Positions 1 to 7,617 are shown, counted from the first letter of the stretch. The stretch is DNA of 13,482 bases from an uncultured Brevundimonas sp. (GCF_943913055.1 NZ_CALTWS010000052.1:1-13482); one strand, 5' to 3'. Program-made: numbers and translations. The notes: generated by a model not told the origin, from the sequence alone.

Positions 1-138
1 CCCTGGGACCGTTTGCTTGACGATGTGAAATCGGCGCTTACAAGGCTGGCGACCCCACGGTCGGCGGCTCCGAAGCCAACGACTGCGCCGACCCCGCCCG
101 CGCCCATTCCGCCCGCCACCGCCGGCCAGGATTCCTGA
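1..138 (+). CDS. rnpA: Ribonuclease P protein component, C-terminal end (partial)
   Basis: The window opens inside a reading frame that runs to a TGA at 136-138 and encodes about 45 residues. It begins PWDRLLDDVKSAL, which resembles the last helix of the RNase P protein subunit (a hydrophobic, acidic 'L..DL..AL' helix), followed by a low-complexity Pro/Ala/Thr tail ending in GQDS. RnpA binds the RNase P RNA and helps 5'-end maturation of tRNA precursors. The position supports the call: rnpA directly precedes yidC in many bacteria, and here the stop lies only 5 bp before the yidC ATG. The conserved RNA-binding RNR motif lies outside the window, so the identification rests on synteny and one helix. 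The Pro/Ala-rich extension is probably a lineage-specific tail. Confidence 0.6.
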   Translation, partial: PWDRLLDDVKSALTRLATPRSAAPKPTTAPTPPAPIPPATAGQDS

Positions 139-143
139 TCTCC

Positions 144-1940
144 ATGCCTCCCCAGAATAACAGCAAGAACACCATCATCTTCATGGTGATCGCTGGCCTG
201 ATGCTCCTGGCCTACAGCTTCTTTGTGATGCAGCCACAAGCCGAGCGCCAAAGGGCGGCGCGCGCCGCTGCGGAGCAACAGGCTGCGACGACTGCGGCAT
301 CCGGAGCTTCCGGTGCGCCCGCGGCCCCTGTGTTTGTGGAGGATCGTCAAGCGGCCCGAGCCCAGGCTGGACCGCGCGTCGCCATTCGGACGGACACCGT
401 TTCAGGCTCGCTGTCCCTGCGCGGCGCGCGCATCGATGATCTTTTCCTGACGCGCTACAAGGAAACCCTGGCCCCGAATTCGCCTTCGGTCGAGCTGTTC
501 CGCCCCGAAGGCATGCAGCACGGCTACCAGGCCCTCTTCGGCTGGGACGGCCCCAATGTCCGCGGCGGCGTGCCCGGCAAGGATACGCCCTGGCAGCTGA
601 CCCAAGGGACTGAGCTGACGCCCACCACCCCCATTACCCTGACTTGGGACAATGGCGCGGGCCTGCGCTTCACGCGCCGGATCGCCATCGACGACCAGTA
701 CCTGTTCACCGTCACCGACACGGTCGCCAACTTCAGCGGTCAACCGGTGCAGATCGCTCCGTGGGGCCGCGTCGAGCGCCGGGGCATTCCCGGCGATCTT
801 GGGCGCAACCAGATCCTGCACGAAGGCGGCATCGGCACCTTCGGATCGGAAGGCGACTACGCCACCCAGCAGTTGAAATACCAGGCCTGGGCCAAGAAGC
901 CGTCGCAGTCCTTCGCCTCGACCGGCGGCTGGATGGGCATGACCGACAAGTACTGGTTGGCTGCCATGATCCCGGCCCAGGACGAGAAGATCGACGCCGG
1001 TTTCTTCGTGACGGAACAGGCCAACTATGAAACCCATGCCGTGCTGATGCGCGGCGAGCCCCATACGATCGCCCCCAACGCCCAGATCAGCGAGACAACC
1101 CGCCTGTTCGCCGGTGCCAAGCGCAATGAAATCCTGGCCGGTTACGAGAAATCGCTGGGTCTGCCGCGCTTCATCTATGCGATCGACTGGGGCTTCCTGT
1201 TCTTCCTGACCCGCCCGATGTTCCTGGTGGTCGAGTTCTTCTTCGGCGTTCTGGGCAACTTCGGCCTGGCCATCCTGGCCCTCACCCTGGTCGTGCGCCT
1301 GATCATGTTCCCTCTGGCGAACAAGAGCTACGAGAGTATGTCGCGCATGCGCACCCTCGCGCCCAAGCTGGAAGAGCTGAAGAAGAAATATCCCGACGAT
1401 CCGGCCAGCCAGCAGAAGGAAATGATGGCGCTGTATCAGAAGGAGAAGATCAATCCGCTGGCCGGCTGTCTGCCGCTGCTGATCCAGATCCCGTTCTTCT
1501 ATGCCGTCTACAAGATGCTGACGGTGACCATCGAGATGCGGCACCAGCCCTTCTTCGGCTGGATCCAGGATCTGTCGGCGGCGGACCCCTCGACCATCTG
1601 GAACCTGTACGGCCTGATCCCGTGGGACCCGGCGACGGTGCCGCTGATCGGCACCTTCCTGACCACCAACGCCTCGCTCAGCGTGCTGGCGATCGTCTAT
1701 GGCCTGACCATGTGGCTGCAGATGGCCATGAGCCCGCCGGCGACCGATCCGATGCAGCGCCGCATCTTCCAGTTCATGCCCGTGGTCTTCACCTTCATCA
1801 TGGCCACCTTCCCGGCGGGCCTGCTGATCTACTGGGCCTGGTCGAACGTGCTGACCATCTTCCAGCAGTACATCATCATGCACCGGCTGAAGACGGAGAA
1901 CCCGATCGACACCTTCTTCGCCCGGTTCAAGAAGGCCTGA
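144..1940 (+). CDS. yidC: Membrane protein insertase YidC (Oxa1/Alb3 family)
   Basis: A 598-residue inner-membrane insertase and chaperone that integrates proteins into the cytoplasmic membrane alone or with SecYEG. Residues 10-30 are the first membrane helix of the Gram-negative form. An Ala/Gln-rich linker follows (about 31-75), then a large periplasmic beta domain (about 78-335). The conserved Oxa1 core comes last: an amphipathic helix near 357-371, TM2 near 372-391 with the buried arginine R385 (equivalent to the groove arginine of E. coli YidC), a charged cytoplasmic hairpin (LEELKKKYPDDP and onward), TM3 near 439-459, TM4 near 509-530 and TM5 near 545-575. The C-terminus ends in basic residues (ARFKKA). 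Length is normal for the family. The ATG at 144 has only a weak AGGA upstream, consistent with coupling to rnpA. The next gene starts 1 bp after its stop. Confidence 0.97.
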   Translation: MPPQNNSKNTIIFMVIAGLMLLAYSFFVMQPQAERQRAARAAAEQQAATTAASGASGAPAAPVFVEDRQAARAQAGPRVAIRTDTVSGSLSLRGARIDDLFLTRYKETLAPNSPSVELFRPEGMQHGYQALFGWDGPNVRGGVPGKDTPWQLTQGTELTPTTPITLTWDNGAGLRFTRRIAIDDQYLFTVTDTVANFSGQPVQIAPWGRVERRGIPGDLGRNQILHEGGIGTFGSEGDYATQQLKYQAWAKKPSQSFASTGGWMGMTDKYWLAAMIPAQDEKIDAGFFVTEQANYETHAVLMRGEPHTIAPNAQISETTRLFAGAKRNEILAGYEKSLGLPRFIYAIDWGFLFFLTRPMFLVVEFFFGVLGNFGLAILALTLVVRLIMFPLANKSYESMSRMRTLAPKLEELKKKYPDDPASQQKEMMALYQKEKINPLAGCLPLLIQIPFFYAVYKMLTVTIEMRHQPFFGWIQDLSAADPSTIWNLYGLIPWDPATVPLIGTFLTTNASLSVLAIVYGLTMWLQMAMSPPATDPMQRRIFQFMPVVFTFIMATFPAGLLIYWAWSNVLTIFQQYIIMHRLKTENPIDTFFARFKKA

Positions 1941-1941
1941 T

Positions 1942-2583
1942 TTGGAAGACTTCACTCCCGAGGAACTGGAGCAAGGCCGCATCCTGTTCGCGCGGCCTGC
2001 GACCTTCGTCATGGGCTGCGCCAAGATCGAGCAGTTGCCGGAGCCGGACCTGCCCGAAGTGGCCTTCGCGGGCCGGTCCAATGTGGGCAAGTCCAGCCTG
2101 ATCAACGGCCTGGTTGGCATGCACAAGCTGGCCCGGGCGTCGAACGAGCCGGGCCGGACGCGCGAGGTCAACTTCTTCGACCTGGACGGCAAGATGCGTT
2201 TGGTCGACCTTCCCGGCTACGGCTGGGCCAAGGCGTCCAAGACGACGGTCAAGAAGTTCCAGGACCTGGGCCGCGACTATCTGCGCGGGCGGGTGACGCT
2301 GAAGCGGGTCTATCTGCTGATCGACAGCCGTCACGGGCTGAAGAAGGTGGATGACGAGGCGCTGGATGCGCTGGATCTGGCCGCCGTCAGCTATCAGATC
2401 GTTCTGACCAAGGCCGACAAGATCAAGCCACACGAGGCCGAGAAGGTCCGTGAGGCGACGCTGAAGGCCATCGCCAAACGCCCCGCCGCCTATCCTGCGG
2501 TGATCGTGACCTCGGCCGAGAAGGGTGACGGCATGCCGGAACTGAGGGCCGAAATCATGCGCACCACCGGGGCGGTGCTTTAG
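1942..2583 (+). CDS. yihA: Ribosome biogenesis GTP-binding protein YihA/YsxC (EngB)
   Basis: A 213-residue TRAFAC-class GTPase that acts in large-subunit ribosome assembly and is usually essential. All G motifs are visible: G1/P-loop GRSNVGKSS at 44-52, G2 threonine T73 in PGRT, G3 DLPGYG at 89-94, G4 TKAD at 156-159 and G5 TSAEKG at 190-195. I use the TTG at 1942, one base after the yidC stop. An AAGG inside the last yidC codons sits about 6 bp upstream, and the N-terminal segment (FTPEELEQGRILFARP) resembles the usual EngB start. The next in-frame ATG (2011) would remove that segment. It shares an operon with rnpA-yidC, so translation is probably coupled. A GCACC/GGTGC inverted repeat followed by TTTA at 2561-2582 overlaps the end of the gene and might serve as a weak terminator. 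Confidence 0.95.
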   Translation: MEDFTPEELEQGRILFARPATFVMGCAKIEQLPEPDLPEVAFAGRSNVGKSSLINGLVGMHKLARASNEPGRTREVNFFDLDGKMRLVDLPGYGWAKASKTTVKKFQDLGRDYLRGRVTLKRVYLLIDSRHGLKKVDDEALDALDLAAVSYQIVLTKADKIKPHEAEKVREATLKAIAKRPAAYPAVIVTSAEKGDGMPELRAEIMRTTGAVL

Positions 2584-2624
2584 GGCTCTTGCGGACTGCG
2601 CCCCGGAGTGGTCGGGTGGCGGCC

Positions 2625-3587
2625 ATGGAAACGCGCCTGATCCAGACCGACACCATCACCCAGTCGATCCTGGAGGCCGGCAGCGGCCCGCTGGTCCTGT
2701 TCATCCACGGCTTCCCGGAACTGGGCATCAGCTGGCGCGCGCAGGTCGAGGCCTTTGCGGAGGCAGGCTACCATGCCGTAGCCCCCGACATGCGCGGCTA
2801 TGGCGGTACCGACAAGCCGCAGGATGTCGCCGACTATTCCATCCTGAATCTGGTCGGGGACATGGTCGCCCTGGTGCGGGCTCTGGGCGAAACGCAATGC
2901 ATCGTCGTCGGGCACGACTGGGGGGCACCGGTGGCCTGGCACTGTGCCCTGTTGCGGCCTGACATGTTCCGGGCGGTGGCGGGGCTGTCCGTGCCCTTCC
3001 AGCCGCGCCGACCGGGTGGTCCGCCGACCCCGGCCATGGCCGCCATCGCCAAGCGGGCCGGTCTGGGCGAGCTCTATATCAGCCAATTCCAGGCCCCGGA
3101 CGCGCACGCCATTTTCGAGGTCGATGTTGCGGCGGGCCTGCGCAAGGGCTTCTATGCCTATGATGGGGCGACACCGGATGCGCGGCAGTCCACCGGCTTC
3201 ATCCCGGCCGGACAGGATTTCCTGTCAACGGTGGCGGACGATGCGACCCTGCCGCCGTGGATGAGCGCCGAACATTTTCAGGAGTATGTCGATGCCTTTA
3301 CGAAGGGCGGCTTCAAGGGACCGATCGACTGGTACCGCTGCCTGGACCGCAACTGGGCCTTGACGGCGTTTCTTCAGGATCAGCTCATCCTTCAACCGGC
3401 GCTCTTCCTCGTCGGCGAGCGCGACCCGGTCCGCCACTATGCGGGCCAGCATGAGGCGGGATTGAAGGACTGGGCCCCAGACCTGCGCGGTTCGCATGTC
3501 CTGCCCGGAGCGGGGCACTGGCTTCAGCAAGAGAGGCCCTCCGAGGTCAATGCGCTGCTGCTGGCGTTCCTGGCCGACCTCGACTGA
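2625..3587 (+). CDS. Alpha/beta-fold hydrolase, soluble epoxide hydrolase type
   Basis: Numbered from the ATG at 2625 (320 aa), it has the full epoxide hydrolase signature: oxyanion-hole motif HGFPE at 28-32, nucleophile elbow GHDWG at 96-100 with aspartate D98 instead of serine, lid-domain tyrosines at Y151 (YISQFQAP region) and Y237 (IDWYRCLDRNW), catalytic acid D267 in GERDP and base H298 in GAGHW. In this family D98 attacks the epoxide to form an ester that water then hydrolyses to a diol. An Asp nucleophile is shared with haloalkane dehalogenases, but the paired lid tyrosines and the WYR..DRNW motif favour epoxide hydrolase. The natural substrate cannot be read. An upstream in-frame TTG at 2589 would add 12 residues without similarity to the fold, so I prefer the ATG. 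It lies 41 bp after yihA, on the same strand. Its 3' end overlaps a small minus-strand gene. Confidence 0.9.
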   Translation: METRLIQTDTITQSILEAGSGPLVLFIHGFPELGISWRAQVEAFAEAGYHAVAPDMRGYGGTDKPQDVADYSILNLVGDMVALVRALGETQCIVVGHDWGAPVAWHCALLRPDMFRAVAGLSVPFQPRRPGGPPTPAMAAIAKRAGLGELYISQFQAPDAHAIFEVDVAAGLRKGFYAYDGATPDARQSTGFIPAGQDFLSTVADDATLPPWMSAEHFQEYVDAFTKGGFKGPIDWYRCLDRNWALTAFLQDQLILQPALFLVGERDPVRHYAGQHEAGLKDWAPDLRGSHVLPGAGHWLQQERPSEVNALLLAFLADLD

Positions 3588-3772
3588 AGGCGCGGATGGA
3601 TGCGGACGGCGCTGCGGCAGCCCAGCTTTCTCGCTTCTCGACAGAAGCGTTTGGCCAGGCGCACGGCCTGCCCGCGCGTCGGCATCCGGGCCTTGCAGCC
3701 GCGCACCTGAACGATCCAGTGGTCGTCTTCCGGCAGGACTTCATACAGTCGAGGGGCGAGGATGTGTTCCAT
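3524..3772 (-). CDS. Small basic hypothetical protein, DUF2188-like
   Basis: An 82-residue minus-strand frame starting with ATG at 3772. The core, YEVLPEDDHWIVQVRG followed by PTRGQAVRLAKRFCREARKLG and an AVRIHP strand, has the strand-strand-helix-strand pattern of DUF2188-type small proteins: a tryptophan in a short hairpin, then an Ala/Lys helix, then a final strand. I could not confirm the family without a search. Third-position GC is high over the core (roughly three quarters by eye), as expected for coding DNA here. The last 20 or so residues are Ser/Arg-rich and lie antisense to the end of the epoxide hydrolase gene (64 bp overlap), so the conserved part is probably the first 60 residues. 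It lies 78 bp downstream of the LLM oxidoreductase on the same strand and may be its second operon gene. The Shine-Dalgarno sequence is poor. Confidence 0.5.
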   Translation of the reverse strand: MEHILAPRLYEVLPEDDHWIVQVRGCKARMPTRGQAVRLAKRFCREARKLGCRSAVRIHPRLQSRSARNASSSALTSEGLSC

Positions 3773-3795
3773 GCCCGCAAGGATGCGCCAGGGCT

Positions 3796-3846
3796 GCGTA
3801 AGGGCGCGATATCGAACGGGCGGATGCGCGTAAGGGGCGCGTAAGG
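3796..3846. repeat. Three GCGTAAGG direct repeats
   Basis: GCGTAAGG occurs at 3796-3803, 3828-3835 and 3839-3846, with start-to-start distances of 32 and 11 bp, close to three and one helical turns. They lie just after the LLM oxidoreductase stop and upstream of the small minus-strand gene (as CCTTACGC on that strand). This could be an operator with several half-sites on one DNA face or a chance GC-rich repeat. Confidence 0.4.
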
Positions 3847-3850
3847 CGGC

Positions 3851-4837
3851 CTAAAGCCCCGCCACCGCCTCGGCCGTGATTTCCAGGCTGCGGATGCGGT
3901 CGTTCAGGTCGAAGACCATGCCGGTGACCATGACCTCGTCCACGCCAGTCTGGTTGGCGAAGGCGGCCAGCCTGTCGCGGACCGTGTCGCGTCCACCGAT
4001 GGCGGCATAGGTCAGGCGGCTCTGCACCGCCGCGATCTGGCGCGGGTCCAGCACGGTGGTGATGTCGTCGACGGGCGGCTTGACCCGTCCCGGCTTGCCC
4101 GTGACCACGGCCGCGAACGCCTGCTGCATGCTGGTGGACAGACGCTGGGCCGCCTCATCCGTCTCGGCGGCGAAGACGTTGATCACCGCCAGACTGTGCG
4201 GCTGATCGAGCACCTTCGACGGGCGGAAACCGGCGCGATAGGTCTTCAGCGCCTGCATCAGCAGCTCGGGCGCGAAATGGCTGGCGAAGGCGAAGGGCAG
4301 ACCCAGATGGGCGGCCAGCTCGGCACTGAACAGGCTGGACCCCAGGAGCCAGATCGGCACCTTCGTGCCCGCGCCCGGCCAGGCGGTGACCCGCTGACCG
4401 TCGACGGCATCGTCCAGAAAGGCCTGAAGCTCCAGCACGTCGCGCGGAAACTGGTCCGCCGCCTCGAAATAGCGGCGCAGGGCCCGTGCCGTCTCGCCGT
4501 CCGTGCCGGGCGCGCGACCGAGGCCCAGGTCGATCCGGTCGGGATAGAGGGACGCCAGGGTCCCGAACTGTTCGGCGATGACCAGCGGGGCGTGGTTGGG
4601 CAGCATGATCCCGCCGGAGCCGACGCGGATCGTCTTCGTCGCCCCTGCCACATGGCCGATCACCACCGCGGTGGCCGAGCTGGCAATGCCCGGCATGTTG
4701 TGGTGTTCGGCCAGCCAGAACCGCTTGAAGCCCAGTCTGTCGGCGGCCTGGGCATAGGCGGTGGTTTCGGCAAGCGCACGCGAGGCGTCGCCGCCTTCCA
4801 CGATGGGCGACAGGTCCAGCACTGAGAAATCGGTCAT
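3851..4837 (-). CDS. LLM class flavin-dependent oxidoreductase (MsnO8/YhbW-like)
   Basis: A 328-residue luciferase-like monooxygenase. The N-terminal half is a near-textbook match to the luciferase-family 'group 1' subfamily: SVLDLSPIVEG at 5-15, FWLAEHHNMPGIASS at 40-54, GSGGIMLPNHAPLVIAEQFG at 73-92 and RIDLGLGRAPGTD at 101-113. The family folds as a TIM barrel and uses reduced FMN, normally supplied by a separate reductase, to oxidise small substrates; the substrate is not known for most members, including this one. No flavin reductase gene is adjacent. The ATG at 4837 gives the expected start (MTDFSVLDLSP), although its upstream GGCTTCC is a poor ribosome binding site. It is divergent from the cytochrome b gene, with about 130 bp between them, and may be cotranscribed with the small gene downstream. 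Confidence 0.93.
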   Translation of the reverse strand: MTDFSVLDLSPIVEGGDASRALAETTAYAQAADRLGFKRFWLAEHHNMPGIASSATAVVIGHVAGATKTIRVGSGGIMLPNHAPLVIAEQFGTLASLYPDRIDLGLGRAPGTDGETARALRRYFEAADQFPRDVLELQAFLDDAVDGQRVTAWPGAGTKVPIWLLGSSLFSAELAAHLGLPFAFASHFAPELLMQALKTYRAGFRPSKVLDQPHSLAVINVFAAETDEAAQRLSTSMQQAFAAVVTGKPGRVKPPVDDITTVLDPRQIAAVQSRLTYAAIGGRDTVRDRLAAFANQTGVDEVMVTGMVFDLNDRIRSLEITAEAVAGL

Positions 4838-4966
4838 GGAAGCCAGATCGGGTCGAGGGCGTTGTCAATCAAGACCCACGCGTCGGCCTGCTCTTGCTGC
4901 ATTGCCTCGGTCAGGCTGTCGTGAGAGGTTGCGTTGACGTCCTCCAGGGGCGGGAGCGTGGCCAGA

Positions 4967-5794
4967 ATGACCGAAGTCACGACCGACAGCGCAGCGACTG
5001 CAAGCGCGCGGCAGTATCCAGACGCCTTGGCCGACAGGCCCTTGGGCCAAGGCAGCACCCTGACCTGGCGGCACCCGGTCTGGGTACGGGTCACCCACTG
5101 GCTGAATGTCGTGGCGGTGGTCGTGCTGATCATGAGCGGGCTGAACATCCTGGCCGCGCATCCGCATCTGTACTGGGGCCTGACCTCGACATTCGCCGAT
5201 CCCTGGATCAGCACCCCAAGGGTGCCGAACTGGCTTCTGATCCCGCAGGGCCGCAATCTGGCTGAGGCACGCAACTATCACTTCCTGTTCGCCTGGGTCT
5301 TCGTGATCAACGGCCTGATCTATCTGGGCTTCGGGCTGATCACGCGGCGGTTCGGACGACGGCTGGCTCCCACGACGGCGGATCTGAAGAGCATCGGGGC
5401 CTCCGTGGTCGAGCATGCGCGGTTTCGCTTCCCGACCGACGACCACGCCCGCACCTATAATGTGATCCAGAAGCTGACCTATCTGGCCATGATCGTGATC
5501 GTGCTGCCGATGATGCTGATCACCGGCCTGTCGATGTCGCCGGGCTTCAATGCCATCGGCGGCATATTGCTGGAGATCATGGGCGGACGGCAGTCGGCGC
5601 GAACCCTGCATTTCATCTCGGCGGCCCTGATCGTCGGCTTCATCGTCATCCATGTCGGGCTGGTGATCTGGACGGGGCTGATCAACAACATGCGAGCCAT
5701 GATAACCGGCTGGTTCGTCATCGAGCCGCCGGGGTCGGTGGCCGGACCAGGGGGGCGGCGCAAGGCCTCCGACAACACGGAAAATCACCCATGA
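4967..5794 (+). CDS. Cytochrome b/b6-domain membrane protein (b561-type) partner of a molybdoenzyme
   Basis: A 275-residue integral membrane diheme cytochrome b. Four membrane helices are evident (about 46-64, 107-126, 170-190 and 215-238). Histidines placed to ligate two b hemes are H44 (RVTHWLN), H105 (NYHFLFAW), H215 (RTLHFISA) and H229 (IVIHVGL). Such subunits pass electrons between the quinone pool and a periplasmic partner. The partner is probably the molybdopterin protein encoded immediately downstream with a 4-bp ATGA overlap. I chose the ATG at 4967, preceded by GGGAG about 10 bp upstream; a TTG at 4934 would add 11 unlikely residues. The roughly 85-residue insert between helices 1 and 2 and the segment between helices 2 and 3 are typical of the thiosulfate reductase/YdhU-like cytochrome b group. 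Electron flow direction and substrate are unknown. Confidence 0.88.
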   Translation: MTEVTTDSAATASARQYPDALADRPLGQGSTLTWRHPVWVRVTHWLNVVAVVVLIMSGLNILAAHPHLYWGLTSTFADPWISTPRVPNWLLIPQGRNLAEARNYHFLFAWVFVINGLIYLGFGLITRRFGRRLAPTTADLKSIGASVVEHARFRFPTDDHARTYNVIQKLTYLAMIVIVLPMMLITGLSMSPGFNAIGGILLEIMGGRQSARTLHFISAALIVGFIVIHVGLVIWTGLINNMRAMITGWFVIEPPGSVAGPGGRRKASDNTENHP

Positions 5795-6549
5795 ACCGCC
5801 GACGCTGGCTGACCGGAGCGGCCGCGACCCTGCTGGCCTCGGCCCTGTCGGCCTGCGACCAGGCGCGGATCAGCCTGGCCGAACAGGCGCGGCGCATGGG
5901 CGAGGGCCTGACCCGCCGCACCCAGAGGCTTTTGATCCCGCGAGAGGCCCTGGCCCCGACCTATGACCGGTCGCAGATTTCGCCCGACTTTCGGGCCAAC
6001 GGTTCGATCGATCCGGCGGCGGCGGACTATGTCGCGCTGAAGACCGGCGGTTTCGCCGACTATCGGCTGGTCATCGACGGCCTTGTGGAACGCCCCCTGT
6101 CGCTGTCGCTGGCCGACCTGCGCAGCCGCCCGGCGCAGAGCCAGATCACCAAGCACGACTGCGTCGAGGGCTGGACGTCCATCGGCGAATGGACGGGCGT
6201 GCGGCTGGAAACCCTGCTGGACGAGGCGGGTCTCAAGCCCGAGGCCAAATACATCGTCTTCCACTGTTTCGATGCCCTGGATCAGACCGAGGGCGGTGAC
6301 CGTTATTATGAGAGCATCGACCTGATCGACGCCCGCCACCCCCAGACCATCCTGGCCTATGCCATGAACGGCCAGACCCTGCCGGTGCCGCACGGGGCCC
6401 CCTTGCGCCTGCGGGTCGAGCGGCAGCTGGGCTACAAACACGCCAAATACATCCGGCGTATCGAGGCGGTCGAAAGCTTCGCCCATATCGGCGGCGGCAA
6501 GGGCGGCTATTGGGAAGACCGCGGCTACGAGTGGTACGCGGGGATCTGA
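5791..6549 (+). CDS. Molybdopterin-dependent oxidoreductase, sulfite-oxidase fold, predicted Tat lipoprotein
   Basis: A 252-residue protein with an oxidoreductase molybdopterin-binding domain (SUOX/YedY-like). C124 in KHDCVEGW is the expected cysteine ligand of molybdenum; the following GWTSIGEWTGV and the later YAMNGQTLPVPHGAPLRL are hallmark stretches of the domain. The N-terminus MNRRRWLTGAAA reads as a twin-arginine signal (RRRWL) and is followed by LSAC at 19-22, a lipobox, so the mature enzyme is probably exported folded and anchored by lipid at C22. The ATG at 5791 overlaps the cytochrome b stop as ATGA, indicating translational coupling and an enzyme-plus-membrane-cytochrome pair. It has neither a heme domain nor a dimerisation domain of full sulfite oxidases, so the substrate (sulfite, a methionine sulfoxide-like compound or another) cannot be assigned. 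I do not call it MsrP because MsrP's partner MsrQ is a different membrane protein family. Confidence 0.9.
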   Translation: MNRRRWLTGAAATLLASALSACDQARISLAEQARRMGEGLTRRTQRLLIPREALAPTYDRSQISPDFRANGSIDPAAADYVALKTGGFADYRLVIDGLVERPLSLSLADLRSRPAQSQITKHDCVEGWTSIGEWTGVRLETLLDEAGLKPEAKYIVFHCFDALDQTEGGDRYYESIDLIDARHPQTILAYAMNGQTLPVPHGAPLRLRVERQLGYKHAKYIRRIEAVESFAHIGGGKGGYWEDRGYEWYAGI

Positions 6550-6559
6550 CGACCCCCGC

Positions 6560-6574
6560 CGGCTGCGTCAGCCG
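6560..6574. terminator. Hairpin at the convergent end of the molybdoenzyme and nrdB genes
   Basis: CGGCTG-CGT-CAGCCG is a perfect 6-bp stem with a 3-base loop in the 18-bp gap between two converging genes; its right arm covers the nrdB stop codon (6568-6570). The position suits a bidirectional transcription terminator, but there is no T-run on either side, so it may instead be a stalling or 3'-end-protecting hairpin. Confidence 0.45.
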
Positions 6575-7617
6575 ATCACGCCACTCATGTCGCGGCGGGC
6601 CATCATGCGGTCGAACTCGGTCCAGACGCCGTCGGCGCCGTGCCAGGACCCTTGCGTCGCCGCCTTGGAATATTCGGTGGCGCGGGCTTCGAAGAAGTTG
6701 GCGTGTTCGACGCCTGACAGCAGCGACTGAAGCCACGGCAGCGGGTTTTCACGGCCACCGCCGTACAGCTCCGGCAGGTCTAGTTGACGCAGGCGCCAGT
6801 CGGCGATGAAGCGGATGTATTTCTTGATGTCCTCGGGCGTCATGCCCTGAACCTCGCCGGCCTCGAAGGCCAGGTCGATGAACTTGTCCTCCAGCTTCAC
6901 CACCGTCTCGCAGCACTGGACGATGTCGTCGGCCACGGCCTTGGTGACCACACCGGTCTCCTTGTTGAAGGCGTGGTACAGCTTGATGATGCCCTCGCAG
7001 TGCAGGCTCTCGTCGCGGACCGACCACGACACGATCTGGCCCATGCCCTTCATCTTGTTGAAGCGCGGGAAGTTCATCAGCATGGCGAAGCTAGCGAACA
7101 GCTGCAGCCCCTCGGTAAAGCCGCCGAACATGGCCAGCGTCCGGGCGATATCCGCCTCGGTCTCGACCCCGAACTCCTGCATGAAGTCATGCTTGTCGCG
7201 CATGGCCTCGTATTCCATGAAGGCCCCGAATTCGCTCTCGGGCATGCCGATGGTTTCCAGCAGCAGGGCATAGGCCGCGATGTGGATGGTCTCCATGTTC
7301 GCGAACGACGACAGCATCATCTTCACCTCGGTGGGTTTGAAGACGCGGCCGTATTTTTCCATGTAGTTGTCCGACACCTCGATGTCGGACTGGGTGAAGA
7401 AGCGAAAGATCTGCGTCAGCAGATTGCGCTCCTTGTCGTTCAGCTTGACGGCCCAATCCTTGAGGTCCTCGCCCAGAGGCACCTCTTCGGGCATCCAGTG
7501 GACCTGTTGCTGCTTCTTCCACATGTCGAAGGCCCAGGGATAGCGGAACGGCTTGTAGGCGGCCGACGGGGTCAGCAGGCCGGGGCGGGCAGGCTTGATG
7601 ATGGTGTGGGCGTTCAT
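6568..7617 (-). CDS. nrdB: Ribonucleoside-diphosphate reductase class I, beta (radical-generating) subunit
   Basis: A 349-residue ferritin-like subunit that houses the metal-radical cofactor and drives deoxyribonucleotide synthesis with NrdA. The carboxylate/histidine ligand set is complete: D78 (TQSDIE), E109 and H112 (METIH), E169 (FTEGLQLF), E203 and H206 (RDESLH). The radical tyrosine Y116 sits four residues after H112 (HIAAY), as in the tyrosyl-radical class Ia/Ib enzymes and unlike the class Ic form with Phe. There is no N-terminal ATP-cone domain. The C-terminal region (EYSKAATQGSW and beyond) is the usual variable tail that docks on NrdA. The start ATG at 7617 gives MNAHTIIKPARPGLL, with only a weak upstream GAG. 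The partner nrdA is about 2.8 kb away on the other strand. Candidate NrdR, DnaA-like and -10 elements lie upstream, with a GACTC site at 7623-7627. Confidence 0.97.
   Translation of the reverse strand: MNAHTIIKPARPGLLTPSAAYKPFRYPWAFDMWKKQQQVHWMPEEVPLGEDLKDWAVKLNDKERNLLTQIFRFFTQSDIEVSDNYMEKYGRVFKPTEVKMMLSSFANMETIHIAAYALLLETIGMPESEFGAFMEYEAMRDKHDFMQEFGVETEADIARTLAMFGGFTEGLQLFASFAMLMNFPRFNKMKGMGQIVSWSVRDESLHCEGIIKLYHAFNKETGVVTKAVADDIVQCCETVVKLEDKFIDLAFEAGEVQGMTPEDIKKYIRFIADWRLRQLDLPELYGGGRENPLPWLQSLLSGVEHANFFEARATEYSKAATQGSWHGADGVWTEFDRMMARRDMSGVIG

Noticed and set aside
402..2192. 596-codon open frame on the minus strand
   Set aside because: It is antisense to yidC and the start of yihA, is rich in Arg/His/Gln/Gly in the pattern of GC-rich shadow frames, has no recognisable domain, and both sense genes are certain.
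3596..3844. 82-codon plus-strand frame after the epoxide hydrolase
   Set aside because: It is antisense to the small minus-strand gene, which has the better coding pattern and a plausible fold; the plus frame has no domain.
4863..4868. TTGACA (minus strand) as a -35 for the LLM oxidoreductase
   Set aside because: The hexamer is perfect, but no -10-like sequence lies at 10-19 bp from it before the ATG.
4865..5788. 307-codon minus-strand frame opposite the cytochrome b gene
   Set aside because: It has a His/Asp/Gln/Arg-rich composition with no fold, while the sense frame has four membrane helices and four heme histidines.
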